Positions 54,126-64,000 of a stretch of DNA of 64,000 nt are shown in pieces (the first letter of the stretch is position 1; every line of letters starts with the position of its first letter). Made by a program: the position numbers and the translations under genes. The stretch lies in assembly GCA_947095585.1 (NCBI GenBank), contig OX352763.1:63769016-63833015 (forward strand), in the 5' to 3' direction. The DNA is from Nephrocerus scutellatus (taxonomy: Eukaryota; Arthropoda; Insecta; Diptera; Pipunculidae). The notes beneath the pieces are model-generated. The model saw only the letters and a list, made by a program, of their open reading frames with translations, was not told the DNA's origin and made no database searches.

Positions 54126-54760
54126 CAAATTTACAGACGAACCACCGGTGCCTGGAGCCCATCGCCGTACCAGGCCACGACCATCGATGGCTCCTCCACC
54201 CAAAAAGACTTCGCAACAAGCATTAAGGAAGGTGAAGTGGAAGAAGAGGCCACCACCGCCAAACGGGTCATTCACAAGCAATGAGCTCAACCGGCTCTGC
54301 GATGTCGTCCCGAGGGAGGCAGGAAGTGCCGCAAGCCCGTTGCCTATTTGCGTGCAACGGCCCATCACTGTCAAGCGCCCCACGACATCCCGGGCTGCAC
54401 TACAGGATCGAGGCAGTAAGACAATGAGGCCACCTACAACAACCATCGCCTGGACTGCAACCAAACGTCGTGTAGCAGATACCCCCACACAAATGTAACT
54501 CCACGCAACAGTCCCTGAAGGTGACAACCTACCCATACGACCAATCCCCGTCAAAACCAAATCCCCAATCCACATACAATCAATAATTATAACCCGCCCC
54601 AACCCTACAGACGATACCCCTACCCCAACCACAGTAGCAGACACCCCATACGATTCTCACGACATTTGGGTCTTCGTCCCGGAATCGACCCAGGACTCTC
54701 CTGGCCAAAGAATGTCAACAATCAACAACAATTCGTTCACTACAAACTCCAAGCTCCATA
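54126..54760 (+). pseudogene. LINE-E-derived proline-rich region fused to integrase, copy 1
   Basis: In frame with integrase, the protein changes to a proline- and basic-rich stretch: FTDEPPVPGAHRRTRPRPS, KKTSQQALRKVKWKKRPPPP. It ends at a stop at 54496-54498 and then stays open to about 54867 in the same frame. It is likely the N-terminal part of the LINE-E ORF that follows. No known domain is seen. The same fusion point occurs in copy 2 at about 62506. Confidence 0.65.
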
Positions 54761-56140
54761 GTGGAGCAAATAACGCCGGCATCCTTGCTCCGCATACTAC
54801 TTCTACTAGCCGGCATCGAGCCGAATCCAGGTCCTCGGAGCTGGACATGCTCCGTATGCAACACTAGGATAAATAAAAACATCTCCTCAGTTATGTGCAA
54901 CAACTGCGGACACTGGTGCCATTTCACACGATGCTCAGGTCTAGCCAACATCAGAGACTGGAATCAGAGTTTCATTGCGGAATGCTGCAGAGCACGAGTT
55001 CAGACAACCAACAACACCACTACCTGGCACTGCTCAGTATGCCAAAGCCGCATACACGGCAATGCCTCTTCTGTGAAATGCAATGGCTGTGAGAACTGGT
55101 GTCATCTTAGAACATGCTCCGGACTTAATAACTGTCATCAATGGACCGCCAACTTCTTGGCCCCATGCTGCTACAACCAAACAGTACAGACAACCCCACA
55201 ACTTCACACTCCACCTAAAACATCCCCCATAACCAGTCATAATCCAACAGACAGCGTCAACTTGCTCATCAACACTACACCAACATCCACGGTCTCACCC
55301 CCACCCGCAATCCACCAACACACCACACAGGAACACCACATACCTTTCGCTGTGATGCATCTGAATTTCAACGGCTTACGAGGGAAAGTAACAGAAATCA
55401 CCAGCTATATGGACCACCATGGGATCTTAATTGCTGCCATACAAGAAACAAAGCTCACTCCCTCCTGCTCGCTATCCAGAAGCACCAACTATAACATAAT
55501 ACGCAAGGATAGAAACAGTGGAGGCGGAGGAGGTCTTACGTTCATCGTACAGAACTCGGTCAACTACAGACTCATGCCAACACCTGCACCCACTACACCT
55601 GATCCACACCTCGAAACACAAACTATTGCAGTCAAGTCCAACGACACCCTAATCGAAATAACAAATGTGTATATTCCACCAACAACATGCTGCACATCCG
55701 GCTACCTTCCTTCTCAAGAACATCTACTAACAGACGGAATAGCTACATACACCGCTTACGTGACAGCCTGTCGAAGCAGCCGCATTTCTGGGCCTGGACT
55801 GTTCCAACAGCTAAACAAACACAACAACCCAACGTTTGGACTAACACGAATTAATAGTTGCTACAACAACAACAACAACAACACCCCAATGGAGCCACAA
55901 GAGGAAGAAATACTCCTGACGACGTTTGAAATCGTGTCCCAAAGCAATAATTTCGATCACCGAGCTCTAGAATGGAAGGGGAAACCATACGTGAGCAGAA
56001 ATAAACGTCCGCGACGGTTCAGATTAACTTGTCCCCTAGGACACATCTATGGGAAACACGTTGCTGACGATACAGTACTTCTCAAGACGGAAGCCCACCA
56101 ACATATCACCCTGCGGAACCAGACACAGGACAGGAAATGA
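54761..56140 (+). pseudogene. LINE-E-derived 2A-like motif, PHD fingers and endonuclease, copy 1
   Basis: Begins with a hydrophobic run and LLLLAGIEPNPGP (NPGP at 54824-54835), a 2A-like peptide motif known from several non-LTR elements. Two PHD-like fingers follow: WTCSVCNTRINKN...CNNCGHWCH and WHCSVCQSRIHGN...CNGCENWCH. The AP-type endonuclease then starts at FAVMHLNFNGLRGKV with IAAIQETKL (E) and GGGGGLTFIVQNSV, up to VYIPPTTCC. It lacks the D-x-N and S-D-H parts. After about 55740 the frame stays open to 56140 but with no LINE homology. Open for 459 codons. Confidence 0.8.
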
Positions 56141-56519
56141 AAAAAAAAAAAAAAAACCCTGGATAGAAAAAAAAACAAACCTAGCCTTAAGCATATAATC
56201 AAATATATTTCTATATTTGTGTAACTCCGGCCGGTGACTGGCACGAGAAATAAAGGTTATCCCATAAAATAGAGTGACCACACCGACCGAGCAAATTAGA
56301 TTATACATATTATTAAACAATAAAATAAAAAAAGCAATTAGATGTAGTTATACTAGAGAATTTTTGTATATATCCACTATGTATATATAACCAACGAAAA
56401 CACAATTAGTATTACTTATATTAGAGAATTTCTATTATATACATCCACTATGTACATATATTAATTATATTACTTATACACCCTAGTATTTGCGTTTCTT
56501 CCCCGAAGTAGGAGGGTAA
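56141..56519 (+). other. Gypsy-3 3' non-coding region and polypurine tract
   Basis: It has an A-run (56140-56156), then AT-rich DNA with an approximate 70-80-bp internal repeat (TAGAGAATTT...CCACTATGTA at about 56350 and 56425). It ends with GAAGTAGGAGGGTAA (56505-56519), a purine tract directly before the LTR start. This shows that the LTR at 56520 is the 3' LTR of copy 1. Confidence 0.75.
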
Positions 56520-57083
56520 TGTAACGAAGTTGCCTATCAGCAACTACGCCACAAACCATATGGCTAATACTTATATTCAAATATATATATATATATATAT
56601 ATGTAATGTGTGCGCACAACTCATATGAAATTTATGGTGCCGGTAAAATAATCATAATAATAAGTATAGTCAAAAATATATATATATAAAATGTGCACAA
56701 AAACTGAATTTCATGGCGCCGGTCAAAATATATACATACGTACATATACACGTATAAATTTTCAAAATAATTTCTTGAGTAACCAGTTAGGAATATCAGC
56801 GTAGTATGCATGCGGCAGAATAACTCATTCAACAGGCATGCTACTAGGCCTTGATATTAATATAGATTCCTGGATTACTCAAAAGAGTCAATAGCGCCAG
56901 CGGAGAGCTATGAGCTAGAAATTTCTAGTTACCGAGTTCATACCCCGGCATTGACTCGGATTTTTTTAAATTTTAAATTTTAATATCACATATAGTAAAA
57001 TATTCATTCGGTCCACGGCATATAGCGGGGAAGAGGTGACTTCAGTCTGTCTTTCCCCACTATAGCCAGTTATTTTTCAGTCG

Positions 57084-57818
57084 TCCAAGCGTAATTTAAA
57101 CCCCCAAACTTTAACCATGAATGGATCTTGCATCAAAGAAACTGAAAAACTCTCAATTCTCGGTATGTGTGTCAACAACAAGCTTCGTTGGAATGACCAC
57201 ATATTTGCCATCGCCAAAAATGCTGCGAGATGCTTAGGTTTCCTAAAACGGGTGCAAGATGTACTTCACTCCTTCAGATCTGGCAACTATTTACAAGGCG
57301 TATATTCGCCCTAAACTTGAATACAACTGCATTGTCTGGGCAGGTGCTCCCAAGACCACATTGCATCTACTAGACAGAGTTCAGAACCGCGCGTTAAAAC
57401 TTATTGGTGATGTACATATCGCGAAAACAATCGAATCGCTGGAACATCGTAGGAATGTTTCCTGCCTGTCACTGTTTTATCGCTTTTTCCACAAGCGGTG
57501 TTCAAAAGAAATATCCAGATGCATCCCGCCCATTCTCCAACCCATCCGTAATACCCGTGCCTCAACTCGAGCTCATGGGTCTACCATTAAGCCTATCTTC
57601 GGACGTACTAACCAATTCAGAGATTCCTTCTTTAGCCGCACGATAGTTATGTGGAATGAATTGCCTGATTCTGTGTTCCCGCATATATATGATCTGCAGT
57701 CGTTTAAGACACGTGTGCATAGATATCTCATCCTTTCCTCTCCCTAATTTCCTAACGCCCACGCTGTGCTAAGCATTATACCCCTTTAGCGTGTGTACAT
57801 TATAAGAAAGAAAAAAAA
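57084..57818 (+). mobile_element. 5'-truncated LINE-A inserted in the Gypsy-3 shared LTR
   Basis: 735 bp ending in an A-rich tail (AAGAAAGAAAAAAAAA), flanked by AGTCG at 57079-57083 and 57819-57823. The first Gypsy-3 LTR has the empty site (TTTTTCAGTCGACTG, about 50138-50152). 5' truncation, A tail and target duplication are classic LINE features. It keeps the LINE-A 3' UTR (CCTTTAGCGTGTGTAC). Confidence 0.92.
57117..57747 (+). pseudogene. LINE-A reverse transcriptase C-terminus (in LTR)
   Basis: Contains MNGSCIKETEKLSILGMCVNN, KLRWNDHIFAIAKNAARCLG, then after one extra base near 57250 YFTPSDLATIYKAYIRPK, VWAGAPKTTLHLLDRVQNRA, LEHRRNVSCLSLFYRFF, MWNELPDSVFPHIYDLQSF. It is the most complete LINE-A C-terminus in the window and shows that the family ends at YLILSSP followed by a stop at 57747. 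Confidence 0.88.
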
Positions 57819-58157
57819 AGTCGACTGAGAAGTCCAACTGTGGTATAGGGTATTGGATGCGCCAATCTCCTATATAGGCGAATACCTCTATACGTAGGTT
57901 TAGGTATATATATATATATAGGTATAAATAAGTAGTTACTTTAGTTTAAGCATTTGAAGAAAACGGTAACATAGTATTAAATCTCAAGAAGAGAAGAAGA
58001 AAAAAAAAAGAAAACAAATAATAAAAACAAAAACAAAATACCAACAAAACGAATTATTATTTATAAGGAAAAATAAAAACAATTTGTAACACGGTCGAAG
58101 AGGAGAAGAACCCTGGGTAGACTGGCGAGCGTCACCCGAGTAGAAACGTTACAAATT

Positions 58158-58175
58158 TGGCGCCCGAGCAGGGAC
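58158..58175 (+). promoter_or_regulatory. Gypsy-3 primer binding site (tRNA-Lys type)
   Basis: TGGCGCCCGAGCAGGGAC starts four bases after the LTR. It matches the complement of the tRNA-Lys(TTT) 3' end with one difference (GAGC for GAAC). It is absent from copy 1 because of the deletion there. Confidence 0.8.
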
Positions 58176-58612
58176 TATATTAATATAGTCATCCCCCCCC
58201 CCGCAAAACCAAGAAATCATAAATATATAATTAATATAAGCAAAACGACATGAATGGTCACAGTAATTGCGTAAAGCCAATGGTCACAAAATTAAGTAAA
58301 TTTTTATAAGCAAAACAACAAGAATGGTCGCCGTAGTTGCATAAAGCCAAGTCTAAATATAAGCAGACGACACGAATGGTCGCATCATCAGAAAAATTAA
58401 TTAGAACCAACACCAGTTTAAGTAAACGACTGGAACAGTCGCAGCATAAATCTGCTTTAATAGTATTATTTACGAAACAGACATCTACCGAGCCACCTAC
58501 CAAAGTGAAATGTTGCTGAAATTGGTGAAAGCGTCACCACTGACATAGTCTGGGCACCAACCGGGGTGTGTCCAAATTCAGACCCGAGCAACAAACCTCC
58601 ATTTTTTTGGCA
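58176..58612 (+). other. Gypsy-3 leader, copy 2
   Basis: 440 bases without a clear gene. A C-run (58194-58202) is followed by three to four loosely repeated blocks of ACGA-(C/A)-A-GAATGGTCGC-type words at about 58247, 58319, 58370 and 58425. Most of this leader is missing from copy 1. Confidence 0.6.
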
Positions 58613-60031
58613 ATGGCAACCACAGACACTGGACTGAGTGCATCTGGGGTGTACTCTTTACGAAAAGAAGAGTTGATCAGCGAACTGGAACGTCGTGGCA
58701 TAGTCCAGACAGGAACCGTAGATGAACTACGAAAGAAATTAGCAGCTGAATTAAATAAGTGCAAATCTTGTGAAGACCTGCGGACTGGGAAAACAGCAGC
58801 AACCAACAGAAAAATGGCCGAAATTCCCATAGTAATCCACCCAGCAGTAGATGCAAGTACTTCGCAGCCGCTAGCCTATCGTCCATCTGACTCTGATTTC
58901 ATGGATAAAGTTAGGAAATGGAATGTAAGGTACGATGGAGGTACAAACAACCCAATAGAATTTTTGGAACGCGTGGAACAGTTGCCTCTTGACAGAATTG
59001 TACGCACGCTACCCGAATTACTAAAAGGGAAGGGTACAGAAACAATAAAAGAATTGCTTAATAGCTGGGACACATTTAGCGAAGAACTGCGCCGTTTCTT
59101 TTTACCTCCACGGTTCTACTCACAACTACTAGACCGCATTCGAAATCGAACACAGGGTAATAAAGAAAAGGGGAAAGATTTTATCACCGCGATTCAGGCC
59201 GTGATGAGATGGCATACTTCCCTCATAACCGACGAGAAGCTGCAGCGAATTTATGATAACTTGCGCCCTAAATACCGGCATTACATTAAACGCCGAGAAT
59301 TCACAAATTTGTCAGAACTCACCACCCTCATCGAGGACTTCGAGTGTTTGACGACCGAACAACATTCGTCACGGCCTACGCAGATGTCGAATCGGCAAGT
59401 ACCACTACCCCCTACTGCACCACCATTTCGTCATACAGCACCACCGTTTCAACCAGCAGTCGTATCACACACACATTATAGTCCACCAGCACCCCAGCAG
59501 GTGCCCGTTCCATACCAGACGACCATCCAGTCAGCTCGACCAATCTTCGCATCGGTTCAACAAACCAACGATGTAACATATCCGCATCATGCCAGTAATG
59601 TCACATACCCTATCGTTGTCAACGATGTAACATATCCGCATCATGCCAGTAATGTCACATACCCTATCGTGGCCAACGATGTAACATATCCGCATCATGC
59701 CAGTAATGTCACATACCCTATCGTGGCCAACGATGTCATATATCCGCATCATGCCAGTAATGTTACATACCCTATCGTGGCCAACGATGTAACATATCCC
59801 CAGCATACCAGCCAGATCAACGACCAGATACCCACCATTGGTATACCACGAACCAGCGCATATAAACGGAAAACCCATTTTGGAAAGTGCGGTCAACCAG
59901 GGCATGTTCGAAAGAAATGCCAGAGGCACCACTGTTCTGTTCATACTGCGGCGTATATGGTATACAGCACCACAACGGTCAATGTAGACCGGGGAAACGC
60001 CAGCTGGCCGTCCAATCCCATGAGGCATTAG
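58613..60031 (+). CDS. Gypsy-3 Gag, copy 2 (intact frame)
   Basis: About 472 codons from MATTDTGLSASG to PSNPMRH. SAP-like domain at residues 14-48, Gag core at about 95-235 (FLERVEQLPLDRIV, ELLNSWDTFSEELRRFF, IRNRTQGNKEKGKDF, RIYDNLRPKYRHYIKR), a proline-rich linker, the 18-residue repeat block (five units, 59567-59813), and a knuckle KCGQPGHVRKKC without its first cysteine. The frame broken in copy 1 is whole here. An in-frame start 15 codons upstream (58568) is possible but is not in copy 1. It should assemble particles if expressed; RNA binding may be weakened. Confidence 0.88.
   Translation: MATTDTGLSASGVYSLRKEELISELERRGIVQTGTVDELRKKLAAELNKCKSCEDLRTGKTAATNRKMAEIPIVIHPAVDASTSQPLAYRPSDSDFMDKVRKWNVRYDGGTNNPIEFLERVEQLPLDRIVRTLPELLKGKGTETIKELLNSWDTFSEELRRFFLPPRFYSQLLDRIRNRTQGNKEKGKDFITAIQAVMRWHTSLITDEKLQRIYDNLRPKYRHYIKRREFTNLSELTTLIEDFECLTTEQHSSRPTQMSNRQVPLPPTAPPFRHTAPPFQPAVVSHTHYSPPAPQQVPVPYQTTIQSARPIFASVQQTNDVTYPHHASNVTYPIVVNDVTYPHHASNVTYPIVANDVTYPHHASNVTYPIVANDVIYPHHASNVTYPIVANDVTYPQHTSQINDQIPTIGIPRTSAYKRKTHFGKCGQPGHVRKKCQRHHCSVHTAAYMVYSTTTVNVDRGNASWPSNPMRH
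59567..59813 (+). repeat. 54-bp coding minisatellite in Gypsy-3 Gag, copy 2
   Basis: Same array as at 51190-51436, with the same number of units and the same variant order (for example the VIYPHH unit is fourth in both). So the array did not change between copies. Confidence 0.92.
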
Positions 60032-60079
60032 ACGTCCCAAACACGACTGTCCTCAGTCATGCCTGATACACATTACCAA

Positions 60080-61370
60080 TTGAATGTTACATTAAACAAT
60101 ATAATGCCGTCATCGACACTGGGGCAGGGAAATCATGCATCGGAAAAACGATACAGCAAGTCTGTATAACCAACCAAGTACCAGTTAGACCGATAGCTAT
60201 GACTTTCGCCTTAGCCAACAAATCTACAGTCACTGCTCGTCAGGCATATATGATTCAATTGAAATGGGAAGGCCAAACGTACACCCAAGAGTTTGTCTTC
60301 ATACCAGAACTGATGGACAAGTTCCTAATAGGAACCGATTTCCTATCGAAATTTAGTTTCACCATTAACAAAGGAAAAAATACAATAAAAGCACGAACCG
60401 AACCTAGTCAACTAGTAAATCAAAGTCCGAAAAGCAGCAATTGGACAAATTCTTGGCCACCAAATTACCACAGTTTGAAAATATTAAAGGACCCACCAGT
60501 GTTACCTAGCATGAGATTCGACTCAAACACCAGTGGCCGTTCAAACAGCGATACATGCCAAGAAACCCCGCGATGCAAGCGATTATTAACGAAGAGATCG
60601 ACCAATTATTGGCAGAAGGGAAAATCGAATCATTCAACAGTCTATATAGCTCACCCATCGTGTTGGTCAAGAAGAAGCAAGGTAACTGGAGGCTATGTGT
60701 TGACTATCGACAATTAAACGAAATCTCAATCAAAGATGCATATCCGCTACCACAGATTAACCACACACTCGACAAGCTCAAAGGAGCCAAATACATTTCT
60801 ACGATCGACCTTAAGCAAGGATACTGGCAGATACCGCTGAAGGCAACAAGTCGACCATACCGTTTCTGGTCGAGGACTCTACCAGTGGAAAGTCATGCCG
60901 TTTGGGTTACACTCAGCCCCTGCTACTTTTCAACGACTGCTCGACAGGATTATCAGTCCGGAATTGGAACCGTACGCGTTCGCCTACTTGGATGATATCA
61001 TTGTCATCGGAAGCACTTTCGCTGAGCATATGACTGCTCTAACCGAGGTATTTAAACGCTTGGAATTGGCCAGACTTAAGATCAAGGCTGAGAAATGTGA
61101 GTTCCGCAAGGCAGAAATGCGGTGATGGACATATGGTCAATCAGAGTGGTATTCACACAGATACCGAAAAAATTGAAGCAGTTAAATCGCTGGTGCCCCA
61201 CGAAACATAAAAGAACTGCGTCGCATTATTGGAATTGCATCATGGTATCGACGCTTCGTCCCAAATATTTCGACCATCACTTTACCTCTAACCAAATTAT
61301 TAAAAAAGAACCAGAAGTGGTCGTGGGGAGAAGCCCAAAAAGAAGCATTTGAAAAGTTGAAAACGAAACT
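60080..61370 (+). pseudogene. Gypsy-3 protease and reverse transcriptase, copy 2
   Basis: Protease YNAVIDTGAGKSCIG (aspartate codon at 60115) followed by a stop in QQV-CIT (near 60164), then MTFALANKSTVTARQ and FLIGTDFLSKF. RT: NSLYSSPIVLVKKKQGNW, STIDLKQGYWQIPLKATSR (longer than copy 1), a frameshift shared with copy 1 at PYRFWSRTL, MPFGLHSAPATFQRLLDRI and YLDDIIVI (60985-60996). Another shared break follows KAEMR at 61122-61125; a private one-base loss lies near 61196. Confidence 0.87.
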
Positions 61371-62506
61371 CACTGAGGCACCAGCTCTTGCCTGTCCTGA
61401 TTTTACCAGACAGTTCATCCTGCAAACGGACGCTAGCGCCGATGGACTTGGAGCGGTACTATGGCAGACAATAAACAACCAGGAGCGAGTGATCGCATAC
61501 GTTAGTCGAACGCTTACAGACGCTGAGCGAAATTACTCAGTCACCGAAAGGGAGTGTTTAGCGGTAGTATGGGGTATACGGAAAATGAGACCATACCTAG
61601 AAGGGTATCATTTCCTTGTACAGACTGATCATCAATCGCTATATAGCATCGATAACCCATCTGGACGACTGGCGCGCTGGGCCATAGAGTTACAACATGA
61701 CTTCGAGATTCGTTATCGAAAGGGGTCATCTAATACTGTGGCAGACGTCTTGTCTAGACACCCCACCGAGGAGCCCCGAATACAAATATTATTACCTGTT
61801 ACTGAAACCTGTTCGTGGTATGACTCCAAGATCCAGGCAGTCACCACGATACCAGAGGACAACCCCGAATACCAGGTCCTCGACAAAACCCTATACAGAC
61901 ACATCTATAGCTCAACCTGTTACACCGAAACCGCTCAATCTGCATGGAAGATTTGCGTCCCCAAACCATTGCGCCAACAAGTCTTGGAAGAAAATCACAC
62001 AGATGTGACCGCTGGCCACATGGGAATAGCAAAAACTATTGCCCGGATTGCGGGTACCTACTATTGGCCGGTATTATTTCGCGACGTCGCGCGATTTGTC
62101 CGGAGATGCCCTACGTCCATAGAATACAATGTACCAACTTCAAACCCGCTGGAAAAATGTATACGACTGCCGCTAACCATCCATGGGAAATTGTATGCTC
62201 CGAATTTGTAGGACCTCTGCCACGTTCGACTAAGGGAAACACGATGATACTCGTTTTCTACGACAAGTTTTCGAAATGGGCAGAAGTCATGGCTTTGCAC
62301 GATGCCACAACCCCGCGTTGATAAGAGGTTTTAGGGAACGGATACTTAGCCGGTATGGCTGCCCAAAATTGTTAATTACTGACAAAGGTACGCAATACAG
62401 AAGTAGACAGTTCCAAAATCTGCTCGCGCAATTACAAATAAAGCAAAGGTTTACGCCGCCATATACGCCGCAAGCCAACCCAACTGAAAGGTTGAACCGC
62501 GTCACC
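61357..62506 (+). pseudogene. Gypsy-3 RNase H and truncated integrase, copy 2
   Basis: RNase H is fully open here: LQTDASADGLGAVLWQ, TERECLAVVWGI, VQTDHQSLYSIDN (third D) and NTVADVLSRH. Integrase: HTDVTAGHMGIAKT, then a frame change near 62140, CSEFVGPLPRS (E for the first D), a slip near 62313, LLITDKGTQYRS (D present) and TPQANPTERLNRVTK. It stops being integrase at the same residue as copy 1. Confidence 0.87.
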
Positions 62507-64000
62507 AAATTTACAGACGAACCACCGGTGCCTGGAGCCCATCGCCGTACCAGGCCACGACCATCGATGGCTCCTCCACCCAAAAAGACTTCGCAACAAG
62601 CATTAAGGGAGGTGAAGTGGAAGAAGAGGCCACCACCGCCAAACGGGTCATTAACAAGCAATGAGCTCAACCGGCTCTGCGAGGTCGTCCCGAGGGAGGC
62701 AGGAAGTGCCGCAAGCCCCTTGCCTATTTGCGTGCAACGGCCCATCACTGTCGAGCGCCCCACGCTGCACTACAGTATCTAGGCAGTAAGACAATGAGGC
62801 CACCTACAACAACCATCGCCTGGACTGCAACCAAACGTCGTGTAGCAGATACCCCCACACAAATGTAACTCCCCGCAACAGTCCCTGAAGGTGACAACCT
62901 ACCAATACGACCAATCCCCGTCAAAACCAAATCCCCAATCCACATACAATCAATAATTATAACCCGACCCAACCCTACAGACGATACACCTACCCCAACC
63001 ACAGTAGCAGACACCCCATACGATTCTCACGACATTTGGGTCTTCGTCCCGGAATCGACCCAGGACTCTCCTGGCCAAAGAATGTCAACAATCAACAACA
63101 ATTCGTTCACTCCAAACGTTTTTTCAATAGTGGAGCAAATAACGCCGGCATCCTTGCTCCGCATACCACTTCTACTAGCCGGCATCGAGCCGAATCCAGG
63201 TCCTCGGAGCTGGACATGCTCCGTATGCAACACAAGGATAAATAAAAACATCTCTGCAACAACTGCGGACACTGGTGCCATTTCACACGATGCTCAGGTC
63301 TAGCCAACATCAGAGACTGGAATCAGAGTTTCATTGCGGAATGCTGCAGAGCACGAGTTCAGACAACCAACAACACCACTACCTGGCACTGCTCAGTATG
63401 CCAAAGCCGCATACACGGCAATGCCTCTTCTGTGAAATGCAATGGCTGTGAGAACTGGTGTCATCTTAGAACATGCTCCGGACTTAATAACTGTCATCAA
63501 TGGACCGCCAACTTATTGGCCCCATGCTGCTACAACCAAACAGTACAGACAACCCCACAACTTCACACTCCACCTACAACATCCCCCATAACCAGTCATA
63601 ATCCGACAGACAGCGTCAACTTGCTCATCAACACTACACCAACATCCACGGTCTCACCCCCACGCGCAATCCACCAACACACCACACAGGAACACCACAT
63701 ACCTTTCGCTGTGATGCATCTGAATTGCAACGGCTTACGAGGGAAAGTAACAGAAATCACCAACTGTATGGACCTCCATGGGATCTTAATTGCTACTATA
63801 CAAGAAACAAAGCTCACTCCCTCCTGCTCGCTATCCAGAAGCACCAACTATAACATAATACGCAAGGATAGAAACAGTGGAGGCGGAGGAGGTCTTGCGT
63901 TCATCGTACAGAACTCGGTCAACTACAGACTCATGCCAACACCTGCACCCACTACACCTGATCCACACCTCGAGACACAAACTATTGCAGTCAAGTCCAA
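62507..64000 (+). pseudogene. LINE-E-derived region, copy 2 (cut by window end)
   Basis: Same order as copy 1: FTDEPPVPGAHRRTRPRPS, a stop at 62780-62782, then SIVEQITPASLLRIPLLLAG with GIEPNPGP (NPGP at 63193-63204), PHD-like fingers (first one broken by a loss of about ten bases near 63252), and the endonuclease start MHLNCNGLRGKVTEI, IQETKL, GGGGGLAFIVQNSV. It reads NCNGL, the usual LINE motif, where copy 1 reads NFNGL. The element goes on beyond the window. Confidence 0.8.

Larger units (their letters stand above)
56520..58153 (+). repeat. Gypsy-3 second (shared) LTR, with LINE-A insertion
   Basis: Starts TGTAACGAAGTTGCC, ends GAAACGTTACA (TG...CA). Without the LINE-A insertion and its 5-bp duplication it is 894 bp. 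It lacks the 680-bp segment with the GATAAG cluster found in the first LTR. A polypurine tract lies before it and a primer site after it, so it serves both internal regions. Confidence 0.9.

Noticed and set aside
53877..54644. 255-codon minus-strand ORF (also 62287-62763)
   Set aside because: Antisense shadow of the proline-rich LINE-E/integrase region. No recognisable domain; the plus strand explains the sequence.
54761..55200. Host PHD-finger gene
   Set aside because: The fingers are followed in frame by an AP-type LINE endonuclease and occur twice inside a gypsy element, so they are LINE-derived.

Overview
The window is eukaryotic, AT-rich, intergenic insect DNA made almost entirely of transposable elements (TEs). 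I see no host protein-coding gene, tRNA or rRNA. A mariner-like transposase with a D,D41D catalytic spacing (the rosa-type subfamily first described from tephritid fruit flies), insect-type LINEs and insect-type Ty3/gypsy and Ty1/copia elements point to a fly, possibly a tephritid. The species is an inference. I use working labels: LINE-A to LINE-E, Copia-1, Gypsy-1 to Gypsy-3.

1-5.1 kb: a broken LINE-A 3' fragment (+), a decayed RTE-like LINE (-, 448-2720), a 118-bp tandem repeat, then a long but broken LINE-A (-, 3250-5990). 5.1-13.9 kb: a nearly identical 2.9-kb unit repeated three times head to tail. Each unit joins the endonuclease half of LINE-A to the 3' half of a second element, LINE-B; only the third unit runs on into the complete LINE-B (-, to 15321).

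16.1-41.4 kb is a nest. A minus-strand Gypsy-1 remnant (RT piece at 16135-16248, gag/protease at 40340-41425) is split by Copia-1 (16249-40339, target duplication TTATG). Copia-1 is split in gag by LINE-C (-, 16866-22592), which carries a rosa-type mariner (17195-18476) in its 3' UTR. The 3' LTR of Copia-1 is split by Gypsy-2 (26586-40224, target duplication GAAC), a 13.6-kb element with unusually long LTRs of 3605 and 3402 bp, a tRNA-Lys-type primer site and a Gag that begins with a RING-H2 finger.

41.4-48.9 kb: non-coding DNA with 124-bp tandem repeats, then LINE-D (+, 42999-48446; ORF1, then endonuclease, reverse transcriptase and RNase H), flanked by direct repeats of 259 bp, far longer than a usual target duplication.

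48.9-64.0 kb: Gypsy-3 in an LTR-internal-LTR-internal tandem. The middle LTR is shared and the third LTR would lie beyond the window. Both internal regions carry the same frameshifts and the same fusion of a truncated integrase to the 5' part of a LINE (LINE-E: proline-rich region, 2A-like motif, two PHD-like fingers, AP-type endonuclease). Every pol gene in the window is disrupted by frameshifts or stops, so none looks autonomous as read. The close similarity of the Gypsy-2 LTRs, the LINE triplication and the Gypsy-3 tandem means that either recent activity or assembly error must be considered.
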